A program made the position numbers and the translations under genes. The notes beneath the pieces are model-generated. The model was given only the letters and a program-made list of their open reading frames with translations, had not been told where the DNA came from and searched no databases. Source: Gymnopilus junonius (lineage: Eukaryota; Basidiomycota; Agaricomycetes; Agaricales; Galerinaceae). Taken from it: a stretch of DNA of 20,406 nt. Each line of letters starts with the position of its first letter. Positions within the stretch are counted from its first letter, which is position 1. Positions 18,420 to 20,406 of this stretch are shown in pieces. Where the stretch lies: contig JADNYJ010000561.1 in assembly GCA_015501075.1 (NCBI GenBank), positions 1 through 20,406 on the forward strand. Direction: 5' to 3'.

Positions 18420-20406
18420 TTAGATATAAAACATGCTGCCCCTCATATCAGGGTGGAGCTAGAATAACAAAATATGCATCAGCATTAAAGAACAAAAAGC
18501 TCGGACGAAACCAATGAAAATAAAAATAAAACATACCCCTTCACCCCACGCCTTCTTAGCAGCGTCAAACACCCTCTTCGCCTCCTCCTCTCTATCCTGC
18601 TTGCCCCTCCTACCCGCACCGGCGGTAGACGCCTTATCGTCCAGGAAATCATTCAAATAGCACCTCCCCCGCTCACAAGCCAAGTCGGCGTAATACGCGG
18701 CAGGGATCAGGCTCACCGCCTTGGTCGCTCTCGCGTACAGGTAGCTGACATCGTGCGTGCCCACTTGGATGTCGTCCGCCGAGAGGCCGATTTCGTCATA
18801 TACGACGGTGTAGTGCGTGGCTTTTACTGTGCCTTGCAGGCCGGCGTGGGCTTGGAGGTAGAAGTCGAAGTCGAAGCTGACAGGGTTCAGAAATCAGGAG
18901 CGGGAAGGGGAAGAGGACTATAAGAATAACTTACACTCCTGTGATACCCTTGTCGACGATTGTTCCCGGACGTGTATTGCCGTTCTTGGCTGCAAATTGA
19001 GAATTGGTGGGGTAAAACCTGGATTGTAAGGTGCATGATGGTCAAATTCATGTAACGAAGATAGAAGCAGGTGACGAAAAGCACCTTGCGTGGTGTCTCT
19101 TTCTGATCGATAAGGAGATAGTTAACAAGATAGAAAAAATAGTGAAGACAAAGGAAACACGCACCCGCAAATGATAATGGATAATTGAGGTTTGTATGCG
19201 GTCTTCCGTTCCTTGGTGCTCAGCTTCTTGAAAGCATTGAGGATCTGTGGGAGTTCTTGTTCCAGAACCGTGTCAAATTGACCCTATAGATAGTGATCAG
19301 CCCAGCCAAACAATTGTCACAGAGGAATGCAAACTAACCTCAGAGACACCGTCACGATAAACAATTACTCTGTCAGGAAGAGTCTTGTTCTTCTTCTCGT
19401 ATACTTGAAGACGCTCGATTAACATATCACTCAGTTCATCCAACATCTGTTAAAACGAATTATTTATAACGTTTGGTCAAATTCCAGGTGGTTCCCATAC
19501 CTCTTTCTTAGTCTCTTGAATACGTAGGCTGGCTGGGAATTGAACGAAAGAACTGTCGACGCTGGCAACGACGGCCGCGATAGATGGTGTTCCCTCCCTA
19601 CTTCCAGGGCCGGGGTGTGTGACGTCTATTCCAACCATCATCGTAGATTTCTTTGTCAACCACCTCATTGCTTTCTCATCGAGCTATTCAAAAATAGGTA
19701 AGTACATCGACGCAAGTAAAAACAAGAGGATCATACCAAATGATTCATTCCGCCCAATTTCGTGTTGACTTTCAGCGCCACATTCGAGAGATATTGATCT
19801 TGTTTCTCTGGCACGCCCAATGCCTTCCCGAGCTGCATATGAATAGTGTGGATGCCCAGCTCCACGTCCCCGATACGCTATGGCAAAGAAGGGTGAGCAA
19901 CAAAAAAGAGAAAAATCAAGTAGACGTACATACCTTGATTGCAGGGTAGATGTAGTTGTCCCGGTTTTCAAGGAGAACGAGAACAAAGCTGGGCTTGGCT
20001 GATCCGCTCAAAGCTTGCTTCAATGTATCTCTTGATTATGCCGATAGATACCGATCGATCTGGATCTTCTCTGGGGCTTTTCAAAGCTGCTGGAGGCAAA
20101 AGTCGAGGTCTGGTGTTAGGTATGGCCATTCCACTGGAGCTCAACTTCTTTCGGAAGCCATCGATAAGGCCCTCTAGCTGTGGGTCTTGTGGTCCTTGAA
20201 TCGTGTCTCTCCCATCTCTGACAACCAGGACCACCAACTAGAGATATTGGCGCCCCGATGGAATTTGACATCCAAGATATTCCAACTGCCATTCTGTACC
20301 CTAGGCCGGCCTACTTTATAAGCCAATCCAGGGGCAGGGAGTTCACGGCCTGGGATCTCAGCCATCTTTGTATCGATGGAAATTCCAAAGCCGTTGGTGG
20401 GTTGTT
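18420..20406 (-). pseudogene. Argonaute, Mid and PIWI part, two frameshifts, cut by the right window edge
   Basis: Small-RNA-guided effector of RNA silencing. Visible exons: >20406-19934, 19877-19737, 19683-19501, 19446-19339, 19283-19165, 19102-19085, 19018-18935, 18876-18537, 18458-18420. All eight introns have GT-AG ends and matching phases. Motifs: KMAEIPGREL, GSWNILDVKFHRG, VLVVRDGRDTIQGPQDPQLE, KPSFVLVLLENRDNYIYPAI, GDVELGIHTIHMQLGKALG, NTKLGGMNHL, MMVGIDVTHPGPGS, VIVYRDGVSEGQFD, IIICGKRHHARF, NTRPGTIVDKGITG, FDFYLQAHAGLQGT, YARATKAVSLIPAAYYADLA, ending MFYI-stop. The catalytic set appears to be Asp (GIDVTHP), Glu (at KKE/MLDEL), Asp (YRDGVSEG) and Asp (YYADLA), a DEDD type. Two breaks lie in the first visible exon: a G is missing after SSWW near 20230, and an extra C sits near 19997 (after FERIS). 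Each changes frame and together they restore it. The PAZ and N domains lie outside the window. Marked broken because of the frameshifts, which may be assembly errors. Confidence 0.9.

Noticed and set aside
1..20406. CRISPR array, prokaryotic operon, transposon ends, tRNA or rRNA genes
   Set aside because: No repeat-spacer pattern, transposase motif, terminal repeats or tRNA-like arms were seen, and the genes are spliced eukaryotic genes.

Overview
The window reads as nuclear DNA of a filamentous basidiomycete, most likely an Agaricomycete. The grounds are many short spliceosomal introns (mostly 50-60 nt, GTRNGT donors, CTAAY/CTGAY-like branch sites), several F-box/leucine-rich proteins of the kind expanded in mushroom-forming fungi, and protein sequences that look closest to basidiomycete families from memory. 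No search was run, so family names rest on motifs and recall. Exon boundaries were worked out by eye from splice signals, reading frame and expected protein continuity.

Layout, left to right. 1-453 (-): N-terminal part of a GNAT acetyltransferase cut by the window edge. 1204-1540 (+): a 73-residue hydrophobic protein with a Cys-Cys-Arg-Cys motif and an Arg/Gly tail, split by two introns. 2435-3858 (+): F-box gene 1, with one frameshift. 4129-5606 (-): seven-exon mitochondrial-carrier-type protein. 5858-6150 (-): doubtful small spliced reading frame just behind the next gene. 6140-6530 (-): DPH3/KTI11, the CSL zinc protein of diphthamide synthesis. 6655-7235 (-): broken protein-kinase C-lobe with a Cys-rich stretch. 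8102-9791 (+): F-box gene 2, three exons. 10016-10591 (+): glyoxalase/VOC protein. 10952-13425 (+): twelve-exon flavin-containing monooxygenase-like oxidoreductase with one frameshift. 14310-16107 (+): F-box gene 3, a paralogue of gene 2. 16399-17352 (+): intronless membrane protein with four predicted segments. 18420-20406 (-): 3' two thirds or so of an Argonaute gene (Mid and PIWI), with two frameshifts, running off the right edge.

The genes do not form one pathway. This is a mix of housekeeping genes (DPH3, carrier), RNA silencing (Argonaute) and lineage-expanded families (F-box, FMO-like, VOC, GNAT). There is no prokaryotic-style operon or obvious mobile element. The points most worth following are: four single-base indels in short homopolymers inside otherwise well-preserved genes (assembly error against real decay); a DEDD-type Argonaute catalytic site; the small membrane protein; exons of 9, 14 and 18 nt; and the shared intron position of F-box genes 2 and 3.
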